A DNA stretch of 64,000 nt from JACQFV01 sp964593585 (GTDB taxonomy: Bacteria; Zixibacteria; MSB-5A5; WJJR01): NCBI GenBank assembly GCA_964593585.1, contig CAZQIZ010000002.1, forward strand, positions 1 to 64,000, written 5' to 3'. Positions within the stretch are counted from its first letter, which is position 1. Every line of letters starts with the position of its first letter. This document shows positions 1 through 7,996 of the stretch, piece by piece. The translations under genes and the position numbers were made by a program. Under the pieces are notes generated by a model. The model was not told the DNA's origin. It was given only the letters and a program-made list of their open reading frames with translations, and did not search any database.

Positions 1-36
1 ATACGAAACCAGCTTTCAAGCTTCAACTGGCCCAGA

Positions 37-342
37 TTATGGGGGGAAGGTCACATGGGTATCGCTCTTGATCGCTTTGTCGTCGACCGTGAGCGTAGCA
101 GTTAGCTTTTCAGGCACCCATCCAAGAGGACGCAGGACATCCGAGAGCTTCTTTGGGATCCGGCTCTCATTGCCACCTGCCTCCAGGATATCCTCATGCG
201 TTAGTCGGAATTTCGTCAAGGCTCCACACAGATCTCCGAACTCGGTCGGGAACTCTTTCGCCAATATGGCCGCCGCGTGATGGAAATCGTGCACTTCGTA
301 CAAGGCACTAATCTCTCTCGGAATGTAATCCTGCCAAATCAT
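37..342 (-). pseudogene. N-terminal remnant of a BglII-family restriction endonuclease
   Basis: The reading frame encodes about 101 residues from the ATG at 342; a TTG at 381 is an alternative start. It resembles from memory the N-terminal helical part of BglII-type restriction endonucleases (PF09195): a HAAAIL..EFP segment, a KFRL segment, a GGNES.IPK segment and a terminal DTH. In full-length relatives the DTH is followed by the catalytic core with its acidic/Lys metal-binding motif. Here the frame stops within six residues of it, and the bases left to the window edge do not restore that core in any frame I translated. I therefore read it as a 3'-truncated remnant, probably inactive. No methyltransferase gene is visible beside it. 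The family assignment is moderately sure; a free-standing small protein is the alternative. Confidence 0.5.
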
Positions 343-463
343 CGCACAATCACTTTCCTGCAGACCGAGCCTCCGATGCAAGAATTGAGTTCTGACCCTG
401 CTCGGTCAAGATCTGATATGCCATGGAGAAGCGCCATTCGAGAAGCCTGGCTGGGTACCTATG

Positions 464-491
464 AAAAAGGGACCGGTCTCAAACCGGCCCC
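464..491 (-). terminator. Intrinsic terminator after gcvPB
   Basis: A 9-bp stem (one G-T wobble) with a 5-nt loop is followed on the minus strand by a run of five T. It lies about 25 bp past the gcvPB stop and closes the glycine cleavage operon. Confidence 0.8.
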
Positions 492-515
492 TCCGGAACG
501 ACAATGTCGGTCGGT

Positions 516-1994
516 CTACCCGCAGTCCAAATCCCGCGCGGCCTTGGCCTCGTCGATGCGGAGGTATGGGGTGTTGTGCGGGGCATGGTTGACCAGATCG
601 GGGTTCTCCTCCGCCTCTTTGGCAATCTGGAGGAAGGCGTCGGCGAGGGCATCGAGACGCTCCTGGCTCTCGGTCTCGGTCGGCTCGACCATGAGCGCCT
701 CGGGGACGATCAGCGGGAAGTAGACGGTGGGCGCATGCAGGCCGAAGTCGAGCAGCCGTTTGCCGATCGCGCCGGCGCGGACACCGTGCTTTTTCTGCCG
801 GTTGGCAGAAGCGACAAACTCATGCATGCAGGGCCCCTCGTGCGGGATTTCGTAGGCGTCTTTCAGCCGGGCCCGGACATAGTTTGCGGCGAGGATGGCA
901 TCGCGCGAGACTTGCGCCAGCCCCTCGGCGCCCTGGGCACGAATGTAGGTGAAGGCGCGCACCAGCACGGCAAAGTTGCCAATGAAGGGATGGACCGATC
1001 CGATCGACTCCGGGCCGGGAGTCTCGCGCTGGTAGACATAGCGCGCATCGGCGTCGGCTTTCGCTTCTCCCTCGCGCGACTTTCGCACCACCCGCGGGCC
1101 GGGCAGGAACGGGGCCAGATCCTTCTTGGCGCCGACCGCGGCCGCGCCCGGTCCGCCGCCGCCGTGCGGGGTCGAGAAAGTCTTGTGCAGATTCAGATGC
1201 AAGATATCAAAGCCCATGTCGCCGGCGCGCGCCAGCCCGAGCAGGGCGTTGGTGTTGGCGCCGTCATTGTAGAGCAGCCCGCCCTTGTCGTGGACGATCT
1301 TGGCGATCTTGACGATATCGCGCTCGAACAGGCCGAGCGTGTTCGGATTGGTGAGCATGATGCAGGCCACGGTCTCGTCCATCACCGATGCCAGCACCGC
1401 CGGATCGACCAGACCGTGATCGTTGGACTTGATCGCCAGCGGCTCGAACCCACAGAGGGCGACCGAGGCGGGGTTTGTGCCATGCGACGAATCAGGAATG
1501 ATGACACGCCGGCGGTTTTCGCCGCGGCGCATATGATAGGCCCGCGCCATCAAAAGGCCGATCATCTCCCCCTGTGCGCCGGCCGAGCCCTGCAAACGCA
1601 CCTCATCCATACCGGTGATCGCCGCCAGATCGCGCGCCAGTTCCCACATCACCTGCAGCGCCCCTTGACAGTCGTCGTCGGGCGTTTCGGGATGCAAACG
1701 GGCAAATCCCGGCTTGGCGCAGGCGCGCTCGTTGACCTTGGGGTTGTACTTCATCGTGCAGGACCCCAGCGGGTAGATGTTCTTGTCGATGTGGTGGTTG
1801 AGCGTCGAGAGGCGCGTGTAGTGACGCACCACCTCGATTTCGGCCACTTCCGGCCAGTCGGGCGGAGTGGCGCGCAGGAATCCGGCGGGCAGCCGCCACG
1901 CCGGGGTGGCCTCGGGAACATCGGAGGACGGCATGGCCACCGACTGACTGCCGGGGATCGAAAGATCGAAGATCGTCTGGGCGATGGTGTTCAT
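516..1994 (-). CDS. gcvPB: Glycine dehydrogenase (decarboxylating) subunit 2, P-protein beta
   Basis: This is the PLP-binding half of the split P-protein of the glycine cleavage system. It decarboxylates glycine and passes the aminomethyl group to lipoyl-GcvH. The 492-residue length fits the family. The PLP lysine is Lys271 in an HLNLHKTFSTPHGGGGPG context. Other visible landmarks are a KYNPK segment (residues about 74-78) and the SSHGTNPASV motif. The ATG at 1994 overlaps the stop of the preceding thioredoxin-fold gene by an ATGA, so translation is probably coupled. The open frame extends further upstream, but that part lies inside the neighbouring gene. gcvPA is two genes upstream in the same operon, and gcvT is absent from the window. 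Confidence 0.96.
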   Translation of the reverse strand: MNTIAQTIFDLSIPGSQSVAMPSSDVPEATPAWRLPAGFLRATPPDWPEVAEIEVVRHYTRLSTLNHHIDKNIYPLGSCTMKYNPKVNERACAKPGFARLHPETPDDDCQGALQVMWELARDLAAITGMDEVRLQGSAGAQGEMIGLLMARAYHMRRGENRRRVIIPDSSHGTNPASVALCGFEPLAIKSNDHGLVDPAVLASVMDETVACIMLTNPNTLGLFERDIVKIAKIVHDKGGLLYNDGANTNALLGLARAGDMGFDILHLNLHKTFSTPHGGGGPGAAAVGAKKDLAPFLPGPRVVRKSREGEAKADADARYVYQRETPGPESIGSVHPFIGNFAVLVRAFTYIRAQGAEGLAQVSRDAILAANYVRARLKDAYEIPHEGPCMHEFVASANRQKKHGVRAGAIGKRLLDFGLHAPTVYFPLIVPEALMVEPTETESQERLDALADAFLQIAKEAEENPDLVNHAPHNTPYLRIDEAKAARDLDCG

Positions 1995-2917
1995 GGTGTC
2001 TGACTGCCTTGGTTGGCGGACGATGCCGCAGCGGAGTCGGCGGCGGCCAGCCGGTCGAGTTGCCGCTGGACCCACTGGGTCTCAGAGGAGCCGCTGCGTT
2101 CCTTGAGGAATTGCGTGAACCGTTTGGCCGCTTCCTTCCGGTCGCCAGCCTGGGCATAGAGCCAGGCGGTGTACAATTCGGAATCCTCGCGCCATTCGGA
2201 CTCGGGGTGGTCCTTGATCAGTTTCTTGAATATCTCAATCGCTTTGAACCAATTCTTGCGCTCGCGCTCAATGCGCGCCTCGGTGAAGAGAATGTCATCG
2301 GCGACACCGAGCCCGCCGTCCTGATCCAGCAGTTTCGCCCGCGACAGAAACTCGGCGGCGCGATCAAATTCATTGCGCTCGATGTACTCCTTGCCCAACG
2401 CAAGCAGCACCTTCGGATCGTTCTTCGCTTCCGCGGTGAGGCGTTCCAGTTCCCACACCGTCCCGGTGCCCTCCAATGCGCGGGTCAGTTCCTCATCCAG
2501 TTCGCGCGGACCGTAGTAGCCGACGAAGCGGTCGACTTCGACGGCCTTGTCGGTGGCCAGAATGGTGGTCGGAAAACGCGAGACGCGGAACCGGGACACG
2601 GTCGCCGTGTCGAGGTCGCCGTCGATGCGGACAAACACCAGCGTCTTGGCGCGCTCGAGAATCCGCGTGTCGGTCCAGGTGGACTCGTTCATTGCCCGCG
2701 ACCAGGGACACCACTCGGTCTGAAAGACCAGAAGCATCTGGCGCCGCTCGCCGGTGGCAACGCCCACGGCGCGGTCGAAAGACTCCTGCCAGACCGGCGC
2801 AGGCGCGCTGTCACGGACCACAGGCGGCGCGGCGGCGGTGTCATCCTGCGCCGACACCGCCGACGGCCCAAGGGCCGACAGCAGCAGCAGAGCGATGGCG
2901 AGAAGCAATGGTCGCAT
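1991..2917 (-). CDS. Exported thioredoxin-fold protein with TPR-like C-terminus
   Basis: The 308-residue protein starts with a signal peptide (about residues 1-23, ending in a VSA-QDD cleavage site). A thioredoxin-like domain follows at about 42-150, with a CPWS motif at 70-73. Only the first Cys of the usual CxxC is present, so a classical dithiol oxidoreductase role is doubtful. A cis-Pro-type FPTT segment sits near residue 115. Residues about 160-295 are helical tetratricopeptide-like repeats (LGKEYIERNEFDRAAEF and ELYTAWLYAQAGDRKEA types). The gene lies between gcvPA (12-bp gap) and gcvPB (ATGA overlap), so it is co-transcribed with the glycine cleavage genes although it should act in the periplasm. 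The fold is well supported; the substrate or partner is unknown. Confidence 0.8.
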   Translation of the reverse strand: MRPLLLAIALLLLSALGPSAVSAQDDTAAAPPVVRDSAPAPVWQESFDRAVGVATGERRQMLLVFQTEWCPWSRAMNESTWTDTRILERAKTLVFVRIDGDLDTATVSRFRVSRFPTTILATDKAVEVDRFVGYYGPRELDEELTRALEGTGTVWELERLTAEAKNDPKVLLALGKEYIERNEFDRAAEFLSRAKLLDQDGGLGVADDILFTEARIERERKNWFKAIEIFKKLIKDHPESEWREDSELYTAWLYAQAGDRKEAAKRFTQFLKERSGSSETQWVQRQLDRLAAADSAAASSANQGSQTP

Positions 2918-2929
2918 GGCGCTTCCACC

Positions 2930-4327
2930 CTACCGGGCGGCGGTTCCTCCCACAGTCATCGAATCGGATGCGCCGGCGCCGGACTGCTGGCCCGCCTCGC
3001 GCAACGCCGCGACAAAGCGGTCGAGCGTGGCGCGGCTGTGCTTTTCGGTGACGCAAACCAGGAAACGTCGATCGAATCCGGGGAATCGTCCGGCCAGCTC
3101 AATCCCGCCGAGGATACGCTTCTGACGCAGCCGCGCCAGAATCGTGCGGGCATTGGCCGGCGCCTCGACGACGAACTCGTTGAAGAAGGCGGGGCCGAAC
3201 GGAACGCTGTAGCCGGGAATTCGAGCGATGTTTTCCGCGAGATAATGAGCGCGGTCCAGGCAGGTCTTCGCCAACGTGGTGATCCCCTGCTTGCCGAGCA
3301 TCGCCATATAGATCGCCGCGCGTGTGGCCAAAAGCGCCTGCGCAGTGCATATATTCGAAGTGGCTTTTTCGCGGCGAATGTGCTGTTCGCGTGTCTGGAG
3401 AGTGGTGACGAAGGCCATTACGCCGCGGGCATCGACGGTCCTGCCGACGAGACGTCCGGGCATCCGGCGGATGAACTGCTTGCGGGTGGCAAACAGACCC
3501 AAAAGCGGCCCGCCAAAAGCGGGCGGATTGCCGAGGCACTGCCCTTCGCCCACGGCGACATCGGCGCCGCATTCGCCGGGCGAACGAAGGATGCCCAGTG
3601 AAATCGGATGAAAGACCGCAATCAGAAGCGCGCCCTTGGCGTGGGCGATTTCGGCGCCGCGGGCCCAGTCCTCGAGGCCGCCGAAGTAATTCGGCGACGA
3701 CATGATCACGCAGGCGGCGTTGTCATCCACCAGTTGCGCCAGACGATCGAAGTCGGTGGAGCCGTCGGGACGATTGGCCGTTTCGATCGTGACGGTCTGC
3801 GCCGACAGATAGGTCTCCAGGATGCTGCGGTAGCGCGGGTTGAGGGCGCCGGCGATGACGATCTTGCCGCGTCCGGTCTCGGCCATCGCCAGCAGCGCGG
3901 CCTCCGCGGTCGCCGAACCGCCATCGTACATCGACGCCTGCGCCACCTCCATGCCGGTCAGACGGCGCACCATCGACTGGTATTCATAGGTGGCCTGCAA
4001 AGTCCCCTGCGCGACCTCGGGCTGGTAGGGCGTGTAGGCGGTGTAGAACTCCGAGCGCGAGCCGACATGGTCGACCGCGGCGGGGATGTAGTGATCGTAA
4101 ATGCCGCCGCCGAGGAAGGAGTCGAAGCCGCCGGCGACAGCGTTCTTCGCCGCCAGTTGTTCGGCCAACAGATCGACATCGGATTCGGCCAGCGCCGGCG
4201 GGATGTCGATCGGTCCTTTCTGGCGGACTTCGGAAGGAATCGGCCGGAGCAGATCGTCGACCGAGCCGACGCCGATCGCCTGAAGCATCGCGCGGCGCCG
4301 CTCGTCGTTGTGGGGCAGGTACGCCAT
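2930..4327 (-). CDS. gcvPA: Glycine dehydrogenase (decarboxylating) subunit 1, P-protein alpha
   Basis: The 465-residue protein is the non-PLP-lysine half of the split glycine decarboxylase and pairs with GcvPB. Its N-terminus has the family's MAYLPHNDERRRAML pattern. Further in are the SFLGGGIYDHYIPA and FYTAYTPYQPEVAQGTLQ segments and a QVTGMEV-like stretch (RRLTGMEVAQASMYDG), all typical of GcvPA. It follows gcvH by 30 bp and precedes the thioredoxin-fold gene by 12 bp, consistent with one operon. The length matches the family (about 440-470). Confidence 0.96.
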   Translation of the reverse strand: MAYLPHNDERRRAMLQAIGVGSVDDLLRPIPSEVRQKGPIDIPPALAESDVDLLAEQLAAKNAVAGGFDSFLGGGIYDHYIPAAVDHVGSRSEFYTAYTPYQPEVAQGTLQATYEYQSMVRRLTGMEVAQASMYDGGSATAEAALLAMAETGRGKIVIAGALNPRYRSILETYLSAQTVTIETANRPDGSTDFDRLAQLVDDNAACVIMSSPNYFGGLEDWARGAEIAHAKGALLIAVFHPISLGILRSPGECGADVAVGEGQCLGNPPAFGGPLLGLFATRKQFIRRMPGRLVGRTVDARGVMAFVTTLQTREQHIRREKATSNICTAQALLATRAAIYMAMLGKQGITTLAKTCLDRAHYLAENIARIPGYSVPFGPAFFNEFVVEAPANARTILARLRQKRILGGIELAGRFPGFDRRFLVCVTEKHSRATLDRFVAALREAGQQSGAGASDSMTVGGTAAR

Positions 4328-4357
4328 GGTGATGTCTGACTTTCCGAAAGATTGGGT

Positions 4358-4741
4358 TTAGTGTTGTTCGACGAGTTGGCTGTAGTCCTTGGGCGACAGG
4401 AGCGCGTTGGCCTCGGCGGTGTTGGCGACCTTGATTTTGATCATCCACCCGGCGCCGTAACAGTCCTGGTTGACGAGATTGGCCTCATCGGCCAGCCGCG
4501 TGTTCACCTCACTGACCGTACCCGAAATCGGGGCATAAAGTTCCGAGACCGCCTTGACCGCTTCGATTGTGCCGAAGGGTTCGCCGGCCTTGACGGCGGT
4601 GCCGACCGCGGGCAGTTCGACATAGACCACATCGCCCAGTTCACCCTGCGCAAAATCGGTGATGCCGATGGTGCCGGTATCGCCCTGGATGTCCAGCCAC
4701 TCGTGGTCCTTGGTATACCGGAGATTGTCCTTGATAATCAC
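4358..4741 (-). CDS. gcvH: Glycine cleavage system H protein
   Basis: The 127-residue lipoyl carrier shuttles the aminomethyl intermediate between P- and T-proteins. The lipoylated residue is Lys63 in the conserved GTIEAVKAVSEL context. The conserved YTKDHEWL stretch (residues 10-17) and ITDFAQ..LGD segment are present. I chose a GTG start at 4741, directly after a strong GGGAGGA ribosome binding site. A nearby ATG is out of frame, and the open frame upstream contains the accC terminator. It is the first gene of the gcvH-gcvPA-trx-gcvPB unit. Confidence 0.95.
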   Translation of the reverse strand: MIIKDNLRYTKDHEWLDIQGDTGTIGITDFAQGELGDVVYVELPAVGTAVKAGEPFGTIEAVKAVSELYAPISGTVSEVNTRLADEANLVNQDCYGAGWMIKIKVANTAEANALLSPKDYSQLVEQH

Positions 4742-4770
4742 ATGTCCTCCCTGTTGCGGGGAACATACCC

Positions 4771-4807
4771 AAAAAGACGCCGCCGGAGCAAGGACGGTTC
4801 CGGCGGC
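4771..4807 (-). terminator. Intrinsic terminator between accC and gcvH
   Basis: A perfect 8-bp GC stem (GCCGCCGG / CCGGCGGC) with a 13-nt loop is followed on the minus strand by GTCTTTTTGGG. It separates accC from the glycine cleavage operon. Confidence 0.75.
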
Positions 4808-4841
4808 CGTGTCAGAGTGAAGTTGTCCGGTGGGGAAATTG

Positions 4842-6236
4842 TCAGGCCGCCACCGCCTTGGCGGTCGTTTCACCGCCCTGCTTCGCCTGCGCTTCGGCGA
4901 GGAAGAAGCGCTCGACAAATGTCGTGTCGAATTGTCCCGAACGGAATTCGGCCGAGGCGATGACCCGCTTGTGGAAGTCGATGGTGGTGTGGATGCCTTC
5001 GATCACGAATTCGCCCAGCGCCCGCTGCATCTTTGTCAGCGCCTCGTCACGGGTCTTGCCATGCACGATCAATTTTGCCACCAGCGAGTCATAGAACGGC
5101 GGGATGGTGTAGGCGGCGTAGGCGTGGGTGTCGACCCGGACGCCGTGACCGCCGGGAACGTGAAATGAGGTGATCTTGCCGGGCGACGGGCGGAAATCGG
5201 CCTCGGGATTTTCGGCGTTGATGCGGACTTCCATGGTGTGCCCCGAGAACTTCACCTGCGACTGCGAAAAAGACAGCGGCTGCCCGGCGGCCACCAGGAT
5301 CTGCTCTTTGACCAGATCGATGTCGGTCTGCTCCTCGGTGACCGGGTGCTCAACCTGGATGCGGGTGTTCATTTCCATGAAGTAGAAGTGGCCCGTCTTG
5401 TCGACGAGGAACTCGATGGTGCCGGCGGACTGATAGCCGACGGCGTCGGCGCCGATAATGGCGGCCGCGGCCATCTGACGGCGGGTCTCGTCGTTGATCC
5501 CCGGCGACGGCGACTCCTCGATCAGTTTCTGATGGCGGCGCTGGACGGTGCAATCGCGTTCACCGAGATGGACTACGTTGCCGCGCGAATCGCCGATGAC
5601 CTGGAATTCGACATGGCGCGGCTGCTCGATGTATTTTTCGATGTAGACGTCGGGGTTGTTGAAGGCCAGCTTCGCCTCGGTCTGGGCGGCGAGGATGAGC
5701 ATTTCGAGATCGCCGGGATCGCGGCAGATGCGCATGCCGCGTCCGCCGCCGCCGCCGGCCGCCTTGATGATCACCGGGAAGCCGATGGCCAACGCGGCCT
5801 CGCGCGCCGCCTGCGGCTCGGAGACCGGGCCGTCGGTGCCGGGAACGATCGGCACGCCCGCTTCCTTCATCGTCTGACGGGCCGCGGCCTTGTCGCCCAT
5901 GCGGCGGATGGTCTCCGGCGAGGGGCCGATGAAGGTCAGCCCGCAGTCGATGCAGATCTGGGCGAAGTCGGCGTTTTCGGCCAAAAAGCCATAGCCGGGA
6001 TGAATCGCGTCGGCGCCGGTCACTTCCGCGGCGGCGACGATGCGCTTGGGATCGAGGTAGGATTTCGACGGCGCCGCCGGTCCGATGCAAACGTCCTCGT
6101 CGGCAAATCGCACATGCAGCGACTCGCGGTCGGGCTCGGAGTAGATGGCGACCGTGGGAATGCCCAGCTCCCGGCAGGCGCGGATGATGCGCAGCGCGAT
6201 CTCGCCGCGGTTGGCGATGAGGATTTTCTTGAACAT
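4842..6236 (-). CDS. accC: Acetyl-CoA carboxylase, biotin carboxylase subunit
   Basis: The 464-residue protein is a complete biotin carboxylase that carboxylates the biotin on AccB with bicarbonate and ATP for fatty acid synthesis. It starts with the canonical KKILIANRGEIALRIIRAC. The ATP-grasp glycine-rich loop (KAAGGGGGRGMRI, about residues 158-170) and the EMNTRIQVEHPVTE active-site segment (about 287-300) are intact. It is slightly longer than usual (about 447-450) because of an Ala/Lys-rich tail. Unusually, accB is not its neighbour but lies 3.4 kb upstream. A zinc-ribbon gene ends 25 bp before it. Pyruvate or propionyl carboxylase subunits share the fold, but the length and a separate accB favour AccC. 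Confidence 0.93.
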   Translation of the reverse strand: MFKKILIANRGEIALRIIRACRELGIPTVAIYSEPDRESLHVRFADEDVCIGPAAPSKSYLDPKRIVAAAEVTGADAIHPGYGFLAENADFAQICIDCGLTFIGPSPETIRRMGDKAAARQTMKEAGVPIVPGTDGPVSEPQAAREAALAIGFPVIIKAAGGGGGRGMRICRDPGDLEMLILAAQTEAKLAFNNPDVYIEKYIEQPRHVEFQVIGDSRGNVVHLGERDCTVQRRHQKLIEESPSPGINDETRRQMAAAAIIGADAVGYQSAGTIEFLVDKTGHFYFMEMNTRIQVEHPVTEEQTDIDLVKEQILVAAGQPLSFSQSQVKFSGHTMEVRINAENPEADFRPSPGKITSFHVPGGHGVRVDTHAYAAYTIPPFYDSLVAKLIVHGKTRDEALTKMQRALGEFVIEGIHTTIDFHKRVIASAEFRSGQFDTTFVERFFLAEAQAKQGGETTAKAVAA

Positions 6237-6261
6237 GGTCCGGGGCGCGGAGACGGCGGCG

Positions 6262-6444
6262 TCAGTTGTCGTTGCGTTCGTCGTCTTCCTCGTCGTCCTC
6301 CAGTTCGTATTCCAATTCTTCGTCGTCGGCTTCGGTCACTTCGAACTCGTGCTCTTCCGCGCATGTCTTGGAGCAGTAGACATGCTTTTTCCGGCGGACC
6401 GGGGTGCCTTCGATCTCGACCCCGCAGTAGTCACAGACTTGCAT
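6262..6444 (-). CDS. Small zinc-ribbon protein with acidic tail
   Basis: The 60-residue protein has two cysteine pairs, CDYC (4-7) and CSKTC (about 24-28), consistent with a treble-clef or TRASH/MYM-like zinc site. Its C-terminal half is almost wholly Asp/Glu. An AGGG ribosome binding site lies 8 nt before the ATG. It ends 25 bp before accC and may share its transcript. A metal-binding or regulatory role is a guess; no specific family is recognised. Confidence 0.6.
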   Translation of the reverse strand: MQVCDYCGVEIEGTPVRRKKHVYCSKTCAEEHEFEVTEADDEELEYELEDDEEDDERNDN

Positions 6445-6647
6445 GCGTCCAGCCCTGCCTCGTATCGGTTAGTGCGTCGTCTCCCGGCGGTCGCCGTCGG
6501 AGCACCGACCAGCGGAGACTGTGCGTTGTGCCAATGTACTACCCTGTCCCCCTGACGCAGACCCGGGTGCTGATACGCGTCAGCGACGGCGAAATATCCA
6601 CTGGCGGGGCGGAAGTCAAACAGAAAAAACCGAGGCAGAATAGCGAA

Positions 6648-6677
6648 GCGCCATGGCGGTCGCTGCCGCCATGGCGC
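6648..6677 (-). terminator. Hairpin downstream of pilT
   Basis: A perfect 12-bp inverted repeat (GCGCCATGGCGG arms, 6-nt loop) begins 25 bp past the pilT stop. The T-run on the minus strand comes only about 20 nt later (TTTTTT near 6624), so it is a likely but imperfect intrinsic terminator. Confidence 0.5.
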
Positions 6678-6701
6678 CCCGGTGGACTGCGAGGTCGTGC
6701 G

Positions 6702-7817
6702 CTACATCGAATTCTGACGTTCGAACTCCTGCCAGCCGCGGTCGGCGGCGCCGACGATCCCGCGCAGGCGAAGTTCGAAATCCTCCGGGCTGGAGGCGGC
6801 GGCGATCGCGGTCTCGTAGGAGATCACGTTCTGCCGGTACCACTTCATAATCGACTGGTCGAAGGTCTGCATGCCGTACTGGGTCACGCCGCTTTCGATC
6901 AGGTCCTGGATCAGGCCGGTCTTCTCCGGATCGAGGATCGCCTCGCGGATGGCGGCCGATCCGATCATGATCTCAATGGCGGGGACACGTCCCGGGCCGT
7001 CGCAGCGCGGCAGCAGGCGCTGCGAGACCACCGCCTGCAACGTGCCGGAGAGCATCAGGCGCACCTGCTGGTGCTGGTGCGGCGGGAAAAACGAGATGAT
7101 GCGCGAGATTGTCTCGACCGCGTTGATCGTATGCAGCGTGGTCAGCACCAGGTGCCCGGTGTCGGCGGCGGTCAGCGCGATCATCATGGTCTCCATGTCG
7201 CGAATCTCGCCGATGAGGATGACGTCGGGGTCCTGACGGAAGGCGTGGCGCAGCGCGGTGGCAAACGACTCGGTGTCGCCGCCGACCTCGCGCTGGCAGA
7301 TCACGCTCTGGTTGTCGCGGAAGATGTATTCGATCGGGTCTTCGACGGTGACGATGTTCTCCGAGCGGGTGCCGTTGATCTCCTCGATCATCGACGCCAG
7401 CGTGGTCGACTTGCCCGAGCCGGTGGCGCCGGTCAGGATCACCAGCCCGCGGCGCACCGCGCAGAGTTTACGGATGGTATCCGGCAGGTGCAGCTCGGCC
7501 ATAGTCGGCACCTGGGTGAGGACCGCGCGGCAGGCAATGCCGGGTGTGCCGCGCTGACGGTAGAGATTCAGACGGAAGCGGCCGAGTTTGGCCACGCCCA
7601 ACCCGAGGTCCATCTCGTTGCGCGCCTGGAAGCGGCGCTTTTGTTCCTCATTGAGAATCTGGCCGATGATCTCCTCGACCTGATCGGCGGTCATCGGCGG
7701 CGTGTCCATCTGCGTGAGCAGGCCATCAATGCGCAAAATGGGGCGCACCCCGACGCGGATGTGCAAGTCGGAGGCGCCGCGCTCCATCATTTCTTCCAAC
7801 AGTTCCTTGAAGGTCAT
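6702..7817 (-). CDS. pilT: Type IV pilus retraction ATPase PilT
   Basis: The 371-residue hexameric ATPase drives depolymerisation of type IV pili for twitching motility. The N-terminal PAS-like domain opens with ASDLHIRVGVRPILRIDG (about 15-32). The Walker A motif GATGSGKST is at 130-138, followed by the Asp box, the GEIRD Walker B and the TGHLVLTTLHT His box. The C-terminus has the AIREAI pattern typical of PilT rather than of PilB. The ribosome binding site AGGGAGA lies 8 nt before the ATG. No other pilus gene is in the window, so it stands alone. Confidence 0.95.
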   Translation of the reverse strand: MTFKELLEEMMERGASDLHIRVGVRPILRIDGLLTQMDTPPMTADQVEEIIGQILNEEQKRRFQARNEMDLGLGVAKLGRFRLNLYRQRGTPGIACRAVLTQVPTMAELHLPDTIRKLCAVRRGLVILTGATGSGKSTTLASMIEEINGTRSENIVTVEDPIEYIFRDNQSVICQREVGGDTESFATALRHAFRQDPDVILIGEIRDMETMMIALTAADTGHLVLTTLHTINAVETISRIISFFPPHQHQQVRLMLSGTLQAVVSQRLLPRCDGPGRVPAIEIMIGSAAIREAILDPEKTGLIQDLIESGVTQYGMQTFDQSIMKWYRQNVISYETAIAAASSPEDFELRLRGIVGAADRGWQEFERQNSM

Positions 7818-7944
7818 GGCTGGTCTCCCTGGCGGGCGGAATGCCCCCTCTCCGGGGAGTTATCGGCAGAATTGAGGGAGGGCTGAAGGGGGCTACTGTC
7901 TTCTGTCCCGCCCGGTCGGAACGAAGGGGAATGACTCACTAACA

Positions 7945-7969
7945 AGAGGGCCGGCAAAGCCGGCCCTCT
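7945..7969 (-). terminator. Intrinsic terminator after the SDYE-repeat gene
   Basis: An 11-bp stem (AGAGGGCCGGC arms) with a 3-nt loop is followed by TTGTT on the minus strand, 28 bp after the 7997 stop. Confidence 0.7.
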
Positions 7970-7996
7970 CGCGTTGCGGTGCGGTTCCGATCCCGA

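Noticed and set aside
504..2003. Long open frames opposite gcvPB and opposite the Ig-repeat genes
   Set aside because: They are mirror frames caused by high GC and repeat structure; they lack ribosome binding sites, and the encoded proteins show no recognisable domain.
4742..4841. Glycine riboswitch upstream of gcvH
   Set aside because: The gap is only 100 bp and is filled by the accC terminator and the gcvH ribosome binding site; no tandem aptamer pattern is visible.
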